Notes under the pieces: model-generated | What the model was told of the DNA's origin: nothing | Seen by the model: only the letters and a program-made list of their open reading frames with translations | The model's database searches: none | Source: Promethearchaeota archaeon | GTDB lineage: Archaea; Asgardarchaeota; Lokiarchaeia; Sigyniarchaeales; SOKP01 | Direction of reading: 5' to 3' | DNA length: 64,000 bases | NCBI GenBank assembly: GCA_019057795.1 | Contig: JAHLWS010000024.1 | Location: 1 to 64,000 of the forward strand | Shown: positions 43,518 through 52,171 of the stretch, in pieces | How the letters are laid out: every line of letters begins with the position of its first letter | Numbering within the stretch: the stretch's first letter is position 1 | Made by a program: the position numbers and the translations under genes

Positions 43518-43723
43518 ATTATAACTTTTCTTATTTTTTTATTCTAAAATTACTTTTTAGTAAAAACTTTATAAACTAATTTAGCAAATTAATAGTAATA
43601 ATTGATTTTGAAGAGAAATATCGTATAAGGGTGTAAAATATAGAATTAGAAGATGAAAGGTTTTCGAAAGACGAAAACCTATGGGAAGAACATAAGATTC
43701 CATTAACTTATGATCAAGAGAGT

Positions 43724-44689
43724 ATGACAAAGTGGTTTGATGAAAAAAGAGGAGGTATTGAAGGAAGAGCAGATGTATTCTATCTTATGTTTGGTATAAC
43801 GTATAACTGTCAGCTTAAATGTCCACATTGTTGCGTGGGAAATTACAAAAATGAACCACGTCGAGAACTTACAACGGATGAAATTAAGGACATATTAGAT
43901 CAATCTGCTAAAGCTTTTGTGGTCAACTTCTTTGGAGGTGAACCAACCATGAGAGCAGATATAATGGAATTAATAAAGTACGCTTCAGAAAGAGCTGTGT
44001 ATGTATTTTGTGATACAAATGGATTAAAAATCACGAAGGATTTTGCAAGACAATTAAAGGATAGCGGTTTAGAAATGCTTTATGTTAGCATCGATAGTCC
44101 AATTCCAGAAAAACACGACCAATTGCGCGGAATGAAAGGAACATATAATAAAGCTGTTCAGGGTATAAAAAATGCGCTTGAAGTGAGATTAAAATGTGCT
44201 CTTTCTACTTATGTAACCAAAGAAACTCTAGCTAACGGTGAATTTGAAGATGTAATCGAATTAGCAAGAGAGTTAGGGGCAAATGGAGTAAGATATTTAT
44301 TACCTACCCCAGCTGGTAGATGGTTATATAATCCTGAGGTAAAATTGACGCTTAAAGAAGAGAGAAAAGTTAGAAAAATTGCGGAGTTTCCATTTGTATG
44401 TAGAGATTTTTATTTTCAAACTCAAAGTTCAAGTCAATGTAGGGGAATTGCAGATAACGTGTATTTCTACATTTCGCCTTATGGAGATGTCCAGCCTTGT
44501 TGCTTCATGCCACTTACTTTCGGAAATACCAGGGAAGAACCTCTGAAAACAATTTTAGAAAGAATGTGGGGCCATCCAATGATGTGCGAATCTTGGACAA
44601 AAAAAGAATGCCCAATGTTAAACGAAGAATTCAGGAGCAAATATATAAATACAATTCCTCCTAAAACTAAGCTACCATTTAGAATGTAA
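43724..44689 (+). CDS. radical SAM protein with SPASM-like C-terminus
   Basis: This 321-residue protein has CQLKCPHC (Cys29, Cys33, Cys36), which binds the SAM [4Fe-4S] cluster, FFGGEPTMR (GGE motif for SAM) and YVSIDSP. The C-terminal part has SSQCRGIAD and QPCCFMP plus CESW and ECP, suggesting an auxiliary cluster as in SPASM enzymes (NirJ/AhbD/PqqE group). The substrate is unknown. The open frame extends 28 codons upstream of the ATG with coding-like residues (IELEDERFSKDENLWEEHK), the only possible start there being ATA at 43640, which has AAGGGTG 6 nt before it. The true N-terminus may therefore be at 43640. Confidence 0.85.
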   Translation: MTKWFDEKRGGIEGRADVFYLMFGITYNCQLKCPHCCVGNYKNEPRRELTTDEIKDILDQSAKAFVVNFFGGEPTMRADIMELIKYASERAVYVFCDTNGLKITKDFARQLKDSGLEMLYVSIDSPIPEKHDQLRGMKGTYNKAVQGIKNALEVRLKCALSTYVTKETLANGEFEDVIELARELGANGVRYLLPTPAGRWLYNPEVKLTLKEERKVRKIAEFPFVCRDFYFQTQSSSQCRGIADNVYFYISPYGDVQPCCFMPLTFGNTREEPLKTILERMWGHPMMCESWTKKECPMLNEEFRSKYINTIPPKTKLPFRM

Positions 44690-44720
44690 AAAAAAATTTT
44701 ATCCTTATTTTTTAATCTTC
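44690..44720 (+). terminator. poly-A/poly-T terminator after the radical SAM gene
   Basis: Runs of A then T follow the stop codon; the rest of the gap to 44974 is A+T-rich with no frame. Confidence 0.35.
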
Positions 44721-44974
44721 AAAAATTCAAGTAGATTACTCGTAGATTGTCTTACTGAACTCAAATAATTTCACTTAGAAGAGTAACGGTTTTAGAAGAT
44801 ATTTTCTCAATATTAACACGCACTTCTTTCTTCAACAATTTCTCGAAAAATTAGGAAACAGCATTACACGCAAAAAATTATGGAAATTGACAATTGTTTA
44901 ATATTCAATAAATTTATTTCTTTAAATTTCTATTATTGTAATGAATAAAAATAAATTAAAAGCATAAAAATAAA

Positions 44975-45205
44975 ATGAAAGTATATCTTGAAAAAGAAGT
45001 AGCTGAGGATTTAATTGGTTATAAATTGAGAAATATTCAAGAAAATATTAAAAAAATATTAAAAAGATGGAATGAAATTGAATCGTCTACATTTTTAGAG
45101 AAGGCAAAAAATGGTACATATTCTGAAGCGGAAAACGATGCGATTGATTTAAAGCAATTATTACTTGAAGAAAATAAATTAAATAACCTAATGAATTCCT
45201 TTTAG
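44975..45205 (+). CDS. putative antitoxin of a DUF6516-type pair
   Basis: This 76-residue, wholly helical, charged protein (MKVYLEKEVAEDLIGYKLR, then a long Lys/Glu helix ending in LLLEENKLNNLMNSF) is encoded directly upstream of, and abutting, the DUF6516-like gene: TAG at 45203-45205 is followed at once by ATG. Two small genes so arranged suggest a toxin-antitoxin unit. I recognise no family for this partner. Confidence 0.55.
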   Translation: MKVYLEKEVAEDLIGYKLRNIQENIKKILKRWNEIESSTFLEKAKNGTYSEAENDAIDLKQLLLEENKLNNLMNSF

Positions 45206-45574
45206 ATGAAGAATATTTTGACAGGTCTTGACAAACTTATTGTTGCACGCAAAATTCTATTAGAAAATTTACTTCCAAAAATTAAAAATGAATATATCGA
45301 TGATGAACGCCCGTTTTTAGAAATTTCTTTTTTTAAAGGATTAATTCTCTATATCCGTTATAATGACTATGAAGAATATTCTTATCAATTAATCTATTCA
45401 CAGAATCCTCTTGATAGAATTCGTTATGATAATTATGATGATATGTGGAATGTTAAATCTAAACCTCATCATTATCATCCTAGAGGAGAAAAAGCTGCTA
45501 TTGAAAGCTCGATGAATGGAGATCCCAAACATGATATGCTAATTCTTATAAAAGAGTTTTTAATTGTCTTATAA
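45206..45574 (+). CDS. DUF6516-like protein, putative toxin
   Basis: This 122-residue protein has YSYQLIYSQNPLDRIRYDNYDD, then KPHHYHPRGEK, the His-rich PHHxH signature I associate with DUF6516 proteins, which are found in toxin-antitoxin-like pairs. The sequence fits a small RNase-like fold, but this is not shown. It immediately follows the helical small gene at 44975. The tRNA-like repeat copy B lies 13 bp after its stop. Confidence 0.6.
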   Translation: MKNILTGLDKLIVARKILLENLLPKIKNEYIDDERPFLEISFFKGLILYIRYNDYEEYSYQLIYSQNPLDRIRYDNYDDMWNVKSKPHHYHPRGEKAAIESSMNGDPKHDMLILIKEFLIVL

Positions 45575-45587
45575 TCTCCAATATTAT

Positions 45588-45610
45588 ATGGGGGTTCGAA
45601 TCCTTTTTTC
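45588..45610 (+). repeat. 23-bp direct repeat, copy B (tRNA T-arm-like)
   Basis: ATGGGGGTTCGAATCC followed by a T-run and C; contains a perfect GGTTCGAATCC T-arm core but no tRNA body upstream (coding sequence is there). It matches copy A at 42377-42399 in 20 of 23 positions. Confidence 0.45.
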
Positions 45611-45664
45611 ATAAAAGATTAGAGTATATTCAGATTAGAATCATTTTGATCCAATTTTTCCTGA

Positions 45665-45925
45665 AATGGAGGGGTTTGTGCTAACGGAAAAAGAAAAAAA
45701 GTAGCAATAGCTCTAGGTCATGAACCATATGGGGCTATGGCTGGAATTACCGGCGTACCATTAGCCATAGGAGCAATTATGATGATCGACGGTAAAATCA
45801 ATAAAAAAGGAGTTTTAACTCCTGAAGAGGCAATAACTGAACCAATGGAATTTTTTAATAGACTTGCTCCTTATTGTGGTAAAAATCTTTCAGGTAAGGA
45901 TATTTTGATAATTAGAGAAGATTAA
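45665..45925 (+). pseudogene. C-terminal fragment of a saccharopine dehydrogenase-like gene
   Basis: The frame is open from 45665 after a TGA and encodes KVAIALGHEPYGAMAGITG, then PLAIGAIMMIDGKINKKGVLTPEEAI and MEFFNRLAPYCGK. This is the characteristic end of LYS9-type saccharopine dehydrogenase (TG.P.AIGA, GKI..KGVL.PE). The N-terminal 300 or so residues, including the NAD domain, are missing; upstream is the tRNA-like repeat. An ATG at 45737 would give only 62 residues. It is therefore a truncated, probably dead gene at a recombination junction. Confidence 0.7.
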
Positions 45926-45983
45926 TCTAAATTAATTTTTTTTTTATATATCTTTTTATAGAAAAACAAGTGCAATTATAATC

Positions 45984-46811
45984 ATGGAAAAGTTAATCGT
46001 TTCATGTGTTCAATTTGCGTATAAGCAAATTGAAAGTTTCGATGATTTCGCTAAAAATGTGGAAAATTTAATGAACCAAGCCGATGGTTCGGATTTTGTC
46101 GTGTTTCCCGAGACTATTACTTTAGAACTTCAATATCTAATTCCAAACAACAATTTGAATAAAATCCCTGAATTCACTAAGAAATACAGAAACCTTTTCG
46201 CTCGCTTATCTAAAGAAAAAGGGCAATATATTATAGGGGGTTCACACTTAACAATTGAAAACGGAAAGGAGTATAATATAGGGCATATATTTTGCCCCGA
46301 TGGAAAATTATTGATACATCGAAAAACACATCTTTTTCCATTAGAAGCAAGTATGGGGGTGACTCCTGGAAACACTTTAGAAATCTTCGAAACCGAAAAA
46401 GCGAACATTGGTCTGGCTATCTGTTACGAGATGGAGTTTCCAGAAGTAGCTCGAACATTAACTTTAAAAGGGGCTGATGTTATTTTTTGCCCCTCCTATA
46501 CCATAGGCGAAGCTGGATTCTGGCGCGTTAGGCATTGTTGCCAAGCACGAGCCATAGAAAATCAGATTTACGTCCTCCATTCGTGTTTGGTAGGAGAGTC
46601 TCCGCATAAAGGAATGGAAGGATGGGGAAGATCGTCAATTTTAAGTCCGTGCGAAACTCCATGGAATCCTAATGGCATAATTGCTGAAGCTAAAACAAAT
46701 GAAGAAATGGTGATAACTGGTGAATTAGATCTTAAGGTTCTACACAAAAAAAGAAAACGTGGAGCGGCTACTACTCTTAAAGACCGACGTCCTGAAATCT
46801 ATAAAATTTAA
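45984..46811 (+). CDS. carbon-nitrogen hydrolase (nitrilase superfamily), second copy
   Basis: This 275-residue protein has the triad Glu43 (FPETITLEL), Lys114 (IHRKTHLFP) and Cys147 (AICYEMEFPE), with the insert CPSYTIGEAGFWRVRHCC after it. It is only distantly related to the product of 8475-9260 and looks closer to aliphatic amidase/N-carbamoyl-type members. It ends in TTLKDRRPEIY, and the other copy also ends in NDRRPDFY, so the two share a C-terminal signature. It is encoded alone, 58 bp after the saccharopine dehydrogenase remnant; the substrate is unknown. Confidence 0.87.
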   Translation: MEKLIVSCVQFAYKQIESFDDFAKNVENLMNQADGSDFVVFPETITLELQYLIPNNNLNKIPEFTKKYRNLFARLSKEKGQYIIGGSHLTIENGKEYNIGHIFCPDGKLLIHRKTHLFPLEASMGVTPGNTLEIFETEKANIGLAICYEMEFPEVARTLTLKGADVIFCPSYTIGEAGFWRVRHCCQARAIENQIYVLHSCLVGESPHKGMEGWGRSSILSPCETPWNPNGIIAEAKTNEEMVITGELDLKVLHKKRKRGAATTLKDRRPEIYKI

Positions 46812-46898
46812 TTGTAAGATTTAAATTAAAAATAAAAACCTTTAATATTATAAGTCAATTTACTCTATCTTAACATTAATTCAATTTAATAAAAAAAT

Positions 46899-48180
46899 GT
46901 GAATAAAATGGCAATTAAATTAAAATCCGATTTCTCGTTGACAGAAATAGAAGAAAAATTAGGCACTAAAAGTTTTATTGGTCTTGCTTTTGTAACTATT
47001 TATATTAACCTATTCTTTATACAAGCTTTGCGAGCTTTTATACCAGGTGTGTATGTCTCAATAACTCATGTCGTATTCGGAGAGGATGTTCTTGTGAATG
47101 GGATGATTCTTTTAGCTCTAATATTTTTCTTTATACCAGGGTTAACCAATACGATCTGCAAAAAAGTTGGGTTAAATAAGTTGATGAAATTTTCAATACT
47201 TGCTATAGTAATATTTAGATTATTATTAGCTTTTCAATTACCGTCTAAGTTGGAAACAATATGTGTTGGTTTGATCATCACTTTCTACGGTTTTTACCTA
47301 AGCACATTCAGTACATTATGGTTAAGAGAAAACGATGAGATTAAGTCGAATCATAAAATAATTTTCATAACCTTAACAATACTAATTGCGTTTCTTATAG
47401 ATTATTTTATTCGGGCATTAGGATTATCTCTCGATATCTCTCTTAGCTCCTGGCTTAATCTTAGATTGGAATTTGACGCAATATTTTTGGTTGATTTTTC
47501 AAATTCCTTTAAGCGGACTATGTATATATTTGACCTATAAACACTTTCCCCGCTTTTCTAGTAAGATTAAACCAGAAAAACCTGCAGACCCCGAGTATAA
47601 AACTTTAAATTCGTTGATCTTCGTTGGAGTTGGAATGTTTTTCTTTTTACAATTTAGCCTTTTCTTATACCCAAATGTTATTGCTCAATATACCGCAACT
47701 AGTTATTACTTTAATAATATTCTAAATATTATTTGTTTAATGGTGGCGACTTGTTTGGTGCTATTCATAAAAATAGACTTCTTTTCAGATATTAGATTAT
47801 CGATTATTTTAAATGCATTTATGATCTTATCGCTGATATTGTTTTTCTTCTTTCCCAAAGATTTAACCTATGTTGCAAGTATTTTTATCTCAATATCACT
47901 AATTATCATGTATTTAAATTTCTATATACTCTTTTCCCGAATGACGAAAATTAACTTTAAATGGGAGAAAGTAAAAACGATATCTAATGCACTGACTATT
48001 GGATTTGCATTCATGGTTATTTTTGATGTACTCCATATCTTTACAACTGACTGGTCTGGAACAATAGAAGCTTTCAAAGGATTAGGCCCTATAATTATGT
48101 TAACGGCAGGAATTCTATTTTCTATTTCAAGTTTTGGCGCAATCATGCTTAAATCAAAAAAGGAGGGATCAGAAAGATGA
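46899..48180 (+). pseudogene. polytopic membrane protein gene with a frameshift near 47422-47473
   Basis: Two overlapping frames (46899-47540, 213 codons, and 47422-48180 with a TTG at 47473, 235 codons) clearly encode the two halves of one protein of about 420 residues with roughly ten to twelve membrane helices. Frame 1 is helix-rich up to FIRALGLSLDISLSSW and then loses its character. Frame 2 takes up with LDWNLTQYFWLIFQIPLSG. The switch lies in a TCTCTCGATATCTCTCTT tract prone to slippage. It may be an assembly error, a real mutation or programmed frameshifting. The 3' end overlaps the downstream exonuclease-phosphatase-fold gene by 4 bp (ATGA), after AAGGAGG. No transport motif is recognised. 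Confidence 0.7.
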
Positions 48181-49025
48181 AAAAATTATATAGAATAATA
48201 GCATTAGTATTATTTTTCACTCCTTTACTATCTGCTTTCCTCATGTTTGGTATATGTGAAAGTCCGGGAGAGGCACCGACAGCACAAACAGAATTCAAGA
48301 TAATGACGTATAATATACATTTTGGGCAAGGCTACGATGATAAACTTAATCTAGAACGGATAGCGCAAAATATCTTAACAGAAGATCCTGATATTATTGG
48401 ACTACAAGAAGTAGATAACGGTAGAATTACAACTCAAGGGATAGATATGGCTCGCTGGTTATCAAATAGGTTAAACATGTATTTCTTTTATTATCCATCT
48501 GAGAATGAACATCAAGGAGGGTGTGCTTTACTAAGTAAATATCCTATTAAATCCACGGTTGGTTATATGGTACCTAGTATTTCTTCTCAACGAGTTTTAA
48601 TTCACGGAGTTGTTGAAATTGATTCCTCTCTTAACTTGGATGTGTTTGTGACTCATCTAGGCTTAATTAATTGGAGTGAAGATATGACTGCTCAGGTTGA
48701 TTTTGTACTTTCTAAGACGAACGCAGTTATGTCAGGTAATCCTAAAATATTAATGGGAGATCTTAACTTAGAAAATGATACAACCCAAATTCAAACTATC
48801 CGAACCTTTTTCAATGATACTATGGATGGTTATGATAAGCATCGTACTTTTCCAAGTTATCTTTTATATGACATTCCTGATGAGTGGATCGATTACATTT
48901 TTGCAACGGGATATAACGATGTAATAGATAGCTATGTTGTGACAGATTTCGTAGCTGGGATTGATACTCCCGCTGAATTTGGCTCAGATCACTTACCTGT
49001 GGTAACTATTTTAACTTTCCCCTAA
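48177..49025 (+). CDS. secreted/anchored endonuclease-exonuclease-phosphatase family protein, CWH43 C-terminal-like
   Basis: This 282-residue protein has an N-terminal signal or anchor (5-26), then the EEP fold: MTYNIHFGQGYD (Asn46), IIGLQEVDNGRITTQG (Glu78), ALLSKYPI, FVTHLGLIN, LMGDLNLEN and FGSDHLPVV (catalytic Asp-His). The spacing, with NGRIxxxGxDMARWL and the sequence YYPSEN, recalls the C-terminal domain of eukaryotic CWH43, which remodels lipid anchors, more than nucleases of this superfamily. It is coupled (ATGA overlap) to a polytopic membrane protein, which recalls the membrane half of CWH43. An extracytoplasmic phosphodiesterase acting on lipids is the best guess. Confidence 0.8.
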   Translation: MKKLYRIIALVLFFTPLLSAFLMFGICESPGEAPTAQTEFKIMTYNIHFGQGYDDKLNLERIAQNILTEDPDIIGLQEVDNGRITTQGIDMARWLSNRLNMYFFYYPSENEHQGGCALLSKYPIKSTVGYMVPSISSQRVLIHGVVEIDSSLNLDVFVTHLGLINWSEDMTAQVDFVLSKTNAVMSGNPKILMGDLNLENDTTQIQTIRTFFNDTMDGYDKHRTFPSYLLYDIPDEWIDYIFATGYNDVIDSYVVTDFVAGIDTPAEFGSDHLPVVTILTFP

Positions 49026-49080
49026 ATAAATAAAATAAATATTTTCTTCAATTTTTTTTTGTCTATTTTTTGTATAAAAT
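49026..49080 (+). terminator. poly-T terminator region
   Basis: Two T runs (about 49052-49060 and 49065-49071) follow the stop codon, as expected for archaeal termination. Confidence 0.45.
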
Positions 49081-49164
49081 AATTATTAGTCCTTTAAACT
49101 TAGTCTATGGCAATATTAAAAAAAAAATAATTAAAAAAAATTATATAACTTTTAAGCTGGTTTT

Positions 49165-50265
49165 TTACGACTGAGCACTTTGGCCATTAACATAGACGCT
49201 ACCAGTGGATGTTGCTAATGTGAATGTATATTTATACATCGCTATTCCATAATTATCTGAGAAAAAGACACTTCCTAATATTTCCATTGTAGCATGAGGT
49301 GTATAATTGATGGATCCTGTACTGGTTGAGCTTACAAATCGAAAGCCAGTATTGGCTAAATTATCTCTATAAAATACATTTATACTTCCTGTTGATGTAT
49401 GTACATTGCTAGTAACATTAGCCCCCATATCTATATATTGATAAAGTTCTGCATCAATATTGCCAGTTGAGGTTTGAAGTTTTAGATCAATATCCTTAAA
49501 ATAGTACATATTATAGCTTTTGAATGTCACGCTCCCAGTTGAGACAATTCCAGTTAAATCATCTCCCATCCCACAATTTGTATAGTTTAATAGAAGTGAC
49601 CCCGTTGCTGTAATTGCTTTAAACCCATGAGTAAAATTGGTGTTTTTGGCAAAAAGGTCAATGCTCCCGGTACTAGTCTGAAGTCCAACTTTCCCTTGGA
49701 ATTCGTTGTTGCCTAATGTGGTTAATTTTACTGAACCTGTACTCGAAGTAAGGGAAGTGTCATTTAAGAGAACTTTATCTGGAACTGACATTTCTATCGC
49801 ACCAGTATCTGTTGTGGCGTCAATATCATATATTATGTCGGTTCTCAGTGTAACTGTTATTGTAATTTCATATGATTTAAACCAGTACGAAGGATCAAAC
49901 CAAACATCTGGTAAAACCTCAAGATTGAATATACCAGCTGATTCAGCCCACCACTCAGTACTTGGACTAAAGAAGTCTAAGTAAGTTTTATCAGACATGA
50001 ATAACCCCGCAATCTTTATATCAACATCGATTTCTGCGAAATAAGAAGTTGCTGTAGTATTATATTTAACGATAATTTTTCCGATATCGGCATTAATACT
50101 CAATTCTTCAATAGGAGCGGGAGAGCTTGGTTCATATTGGAAACTAAATGAATCATCGATACTCATAGCTGTTGCAAAACCGGTAACAACAAAACCAATA
50201 CTTCCTCCCACAATCAGAGCAGCTATAATGATTAAAGCTTTATTATAATTTCTCATTTTTTTCAC
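49165..50265 (-). CDS. DUF4097-like beta-helix surface protein
   Basis: This 366-residue protein has an N-terminal membrane anchor or signal (about 8-32: ALIIIAALIVGGSIGFVVTGF). A beta-sandwich-like region follows (about 40-150). Residues 155-366 consist of short repeats with a TSTGS/TSTGN core (SSTGSVKL, TSTGSIDL, TATGSLLL, STGSVTF, TSTGNIDA, TSTGSINV, STGSINY, TSTGSVYV). This is the pattern of DUF4097 putative adhesins, which fold as a parallel beta-helix. It is probably anchored outside the cell. It is convergent with the CWH43-like gene and separately transcribed from flavodoxin. Confidence 0.8.
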   Translation of the reverse strand: MKKMRNYNKALIIIAALIVGGSIGFVVTGFATAMSIDDSFSFQYEPSSPAPIEELSINADIGKIIVKYNTTATSYFAEIDVDIKIAGLFMSDKTYLDFFSPSTEWWAESAGIFNLEVLPDVWFDPSYWFKSYEITITVTLRTDIIYDIDATTDTGAIEMSVPDKVLLNDTSLTSSTGSVKLTTLGNNEFQGKVGLQTSTGSIDLFAKNTNFTHGFKAITATGSLLLNYTNCGMGDDLTGIVSTGSVTFKSYNMYYFKDIDLKLQTSTGNIDAELYQYIDMGANVTSNVHTSTGSINVFYRDNLANTGFRFVSSTSTGSINYTPHATMEILGSVFFSDNYGIAMYKYTFTLATSTGSVYVNGQSAQS

Positions 50266-50410
50266 AGTCGTATTTTTATTTTTAATAGGTTTAATAGGTT
50301 AAGATTAGATTTTTTAGGTAATATTTAAATAAAATTTAGACCGATTTTTGTTATTATACTTGGAAGTATAAAGTTAGGCTTTATAATTCATAAATAAAAT
50401 AAAGAAGAAT

Positions 50411-50938
50411 TTAGAGATTTTTCACTAAAGAAATAGCAAAATTCTTAGCGTTTTCGAGATCCATTTCATTGGGGCGACCTTTAATTTTCTCTCTATCTTT
50501 TTTCGCTTTCTCTCTTTGATCCTCTGGCAAATTTTCTAACATAGCTAACTGAGTATCTAAAGGTATGCCTAAATTCTCGCCAACACAATCAAATTCACCA
50601 ATAATTTCGCAATTATGTTTTTTAATGACACCAGTTATCCGTTTAAATGGTTCTTGAAATAATTTTAAACTGGCATGCGTACAAAAATAAGCGAGTTTGA
50701 CAGGGAATTCAGGAACAGCTTTTTTTATCATAGCTAAGATTGATTTATCAACTCTACTAGCATAAACTCCTGAACCTAAAAACACAATATCATATGAACT
50801 CAATGTTGTAGGGTCTACGTCTTTAGCATGAATTAAGTCTACATCGTAATCCAATAAGCCATCCTTCATACTTTTAGCTATTTTTTCTGTGTTTCCCGTA
50901 TTGGAAAAATAAGTAATTAGAATTTTCAAATAATTCAC
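50411..50938 (-). CDS. flavodoxin-domain protein
   Basis: This 175-residue protein begins with ILITYFSNTGNTEKIAKSM, where the SNTGNTE loop binds FMN phosphate, and has the typical LGSGVYASRVDK loop. A longer C-terminal part with KRITGVIKKHNCEIIGEFDCVGE suggests a flavodoxin-like oxidoreductase of the protoporphyrinogen oxidase/flavodoxin family rather than a minimal electron carrier. It is cytosolic. The partner is unknown; it might supply electrons to the radical SAM or dehydratase enzymes nearby (weak inference). Confidence 0.85.
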   Translation of the reverse strand: MNYLKILITYFSNTGNTEKIAKSMKDGLLDYDVDLIHAKDVDPTTLSSYDIVFLGSGVYASRVDKSILAMIKKAVPEFPVKLAYFCTHASLKLFQEPFKRITGVIKKHNCEIIGEFDCVGENLGIPLDTQLAMLENLPEDQREKAKKDREKIKGRPNEMDLENAKNFAISLVKNL

Positions 50939-51036
50939 CTTAATATCTTATTATATTAATTATCGAATAAAAATAGTTAAGTCATTATTTAAAGCGTATT
51001 TTTTAAAAATAAAGAGACAAACTCCCTATTATTTTA

Positions 51037-51942
51037 TCAATCAATGTCTAGGGAGAAAAATTTAATTGCATTTTCTACTGTTCTTTCACTAACGATACTT
51101 TGGGGTACATTATGAGAAAAAGCAAGAGCAGCAATTGAATATTTAACATTTAACGGTACATTCACGGGTCCTCGTAAATACGGATGTTGGTAATAACTAT
51201 CCGTTTCCGTAATTAGAGAATTTAATGGAGTATTTTTTGTAACTCTCCGCCATTTATTAATACTATATGCCGAACTAGGAACGGAAAGTATATAACCTTG
51301 CTTGGGTAAAGAAATTCCATACTCCTGTGGCCCAGAAAAGCAGTGCCACATAGCTTTTTTTGGATTAACATTAAACTCCTTAATAATATTAAGAATTTCT
51401 TTTGTAGCTCCATCTCTTTTATTAAAGCGGTGTTTAGGGTTACCTCTATCAAACTCGTGTTCAGTAGCGTTTCTAACGTGAAGAACATAAGGTTTATTAT
51501 AACTAATAGTCAGTTCAAAAATTTTCTTTAGTTCGGTAACCTGTTTATTTCTCTTTTCAAGAGTCTTAGCATGATGAAAATCTAAACCAATTTCTCCAAT
51601 TGCCAAATAATTCTCTTGGTTTCCTTCAATATAATCAACCCATTTTTTCCATTCTCTTTCGTATTGGAATTTAGGAGTATACGTAACGGTTTGAGGTGCC
51701 CAACCACACGTAAAACCCATTCTTTCTTTTCCTATAATAAATTTTAAAATTAAATCAAGAGTACTGTTATCGATCGAGCTCGTTATTATGTAAGCACCAC
51801 CGTTTTTAAAAAAGTCCTGATATTGTTGCTCATCAGAAGGTAACCGATCGTTTCTTTTAGGACGAGGAAATGGGAGGTGACAATGGGTATCTATGAACTT
51901 AAGATTTTCTTCTGGTTCTGGGATATCGATTTTCTTAGGCAT
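51037..51942 (-). CDS. tatD: TatD family metal-dependent hydrolase
   Basis: This 301-residue amidohydrolase-fold protein has the TatD metal-binding motifs: FIDTHCHLPFP (HxH), IGEIGLDFHH (Glu), YVLHVRNATEHE (His), WHCFSGPQE (His) and ITETDSYYQHPY (Asp). TatD enzymes are 3'-5' DNases/RNases with roles in repair and turnover. It is slightly longer than the 260-residue norm. The gene stands alone and has a complete set of ligands, so it should be active. Confidence 0.87.
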   Translation of the reverse strand: MPKKIDIPEPEENLKFIDTHCHLPFPRPKRNDRLPSDEQQYQDFFKNGGAYIITSSIDNSTLDLILKFIIGKERMGFTCGWAPQTVTYTPKFQYEREWKKWVDYIEGNQENYLAIGEIGLDFHHAKTLEKRNKQVTELKKIFELTISYNKPYVLHVRNATEHEFDRGNPKHRFNKRDGATKEILNIIKEFNVNPKKAMWHCFSGPQEYGISLPKQGYILSVPSSAYSINKWRRVTKNTPLNSLITETDSYYQHPYLRGPVNVPLNVKYSIAALAFSHNVPQSIVSERTVENAIKFFSLDID

Positions 51943-52007
51943 GTTTAATCAATACTATATTATAGAAAGTCTTTTGTGAGAAAATTGTTTTAACAATTTA
52001 ATCTTTG

Positions 52008-52042
52008 TTTTAACACCAATAAAGATGCTTTAATTAAATTTT
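52008..52042 (+). repeat. 35-bp direct repeat, copy 1
   Basis: TTTTAACACCAATAAAGATG followed by CTTTAATTAAATTTT. It matches copy 2 at 53259-53293 in 34 of 35 positions. The pair flanks the two membrane-protein genes between them. It contains a TATA-like segment, so it could also be a shared promoter motif. Confidence 0.7.
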
Positions 52043-52171
52043 AATTAAAGATTCATAATTATGTATAATAATTTAATACATTGGAATGGATATTCATATT
52101 ATTATAATTATAAATATTTTCAATAATTTTTACATCTAAATAATATTCAGTAATAATAGAGGCATAAAAAT

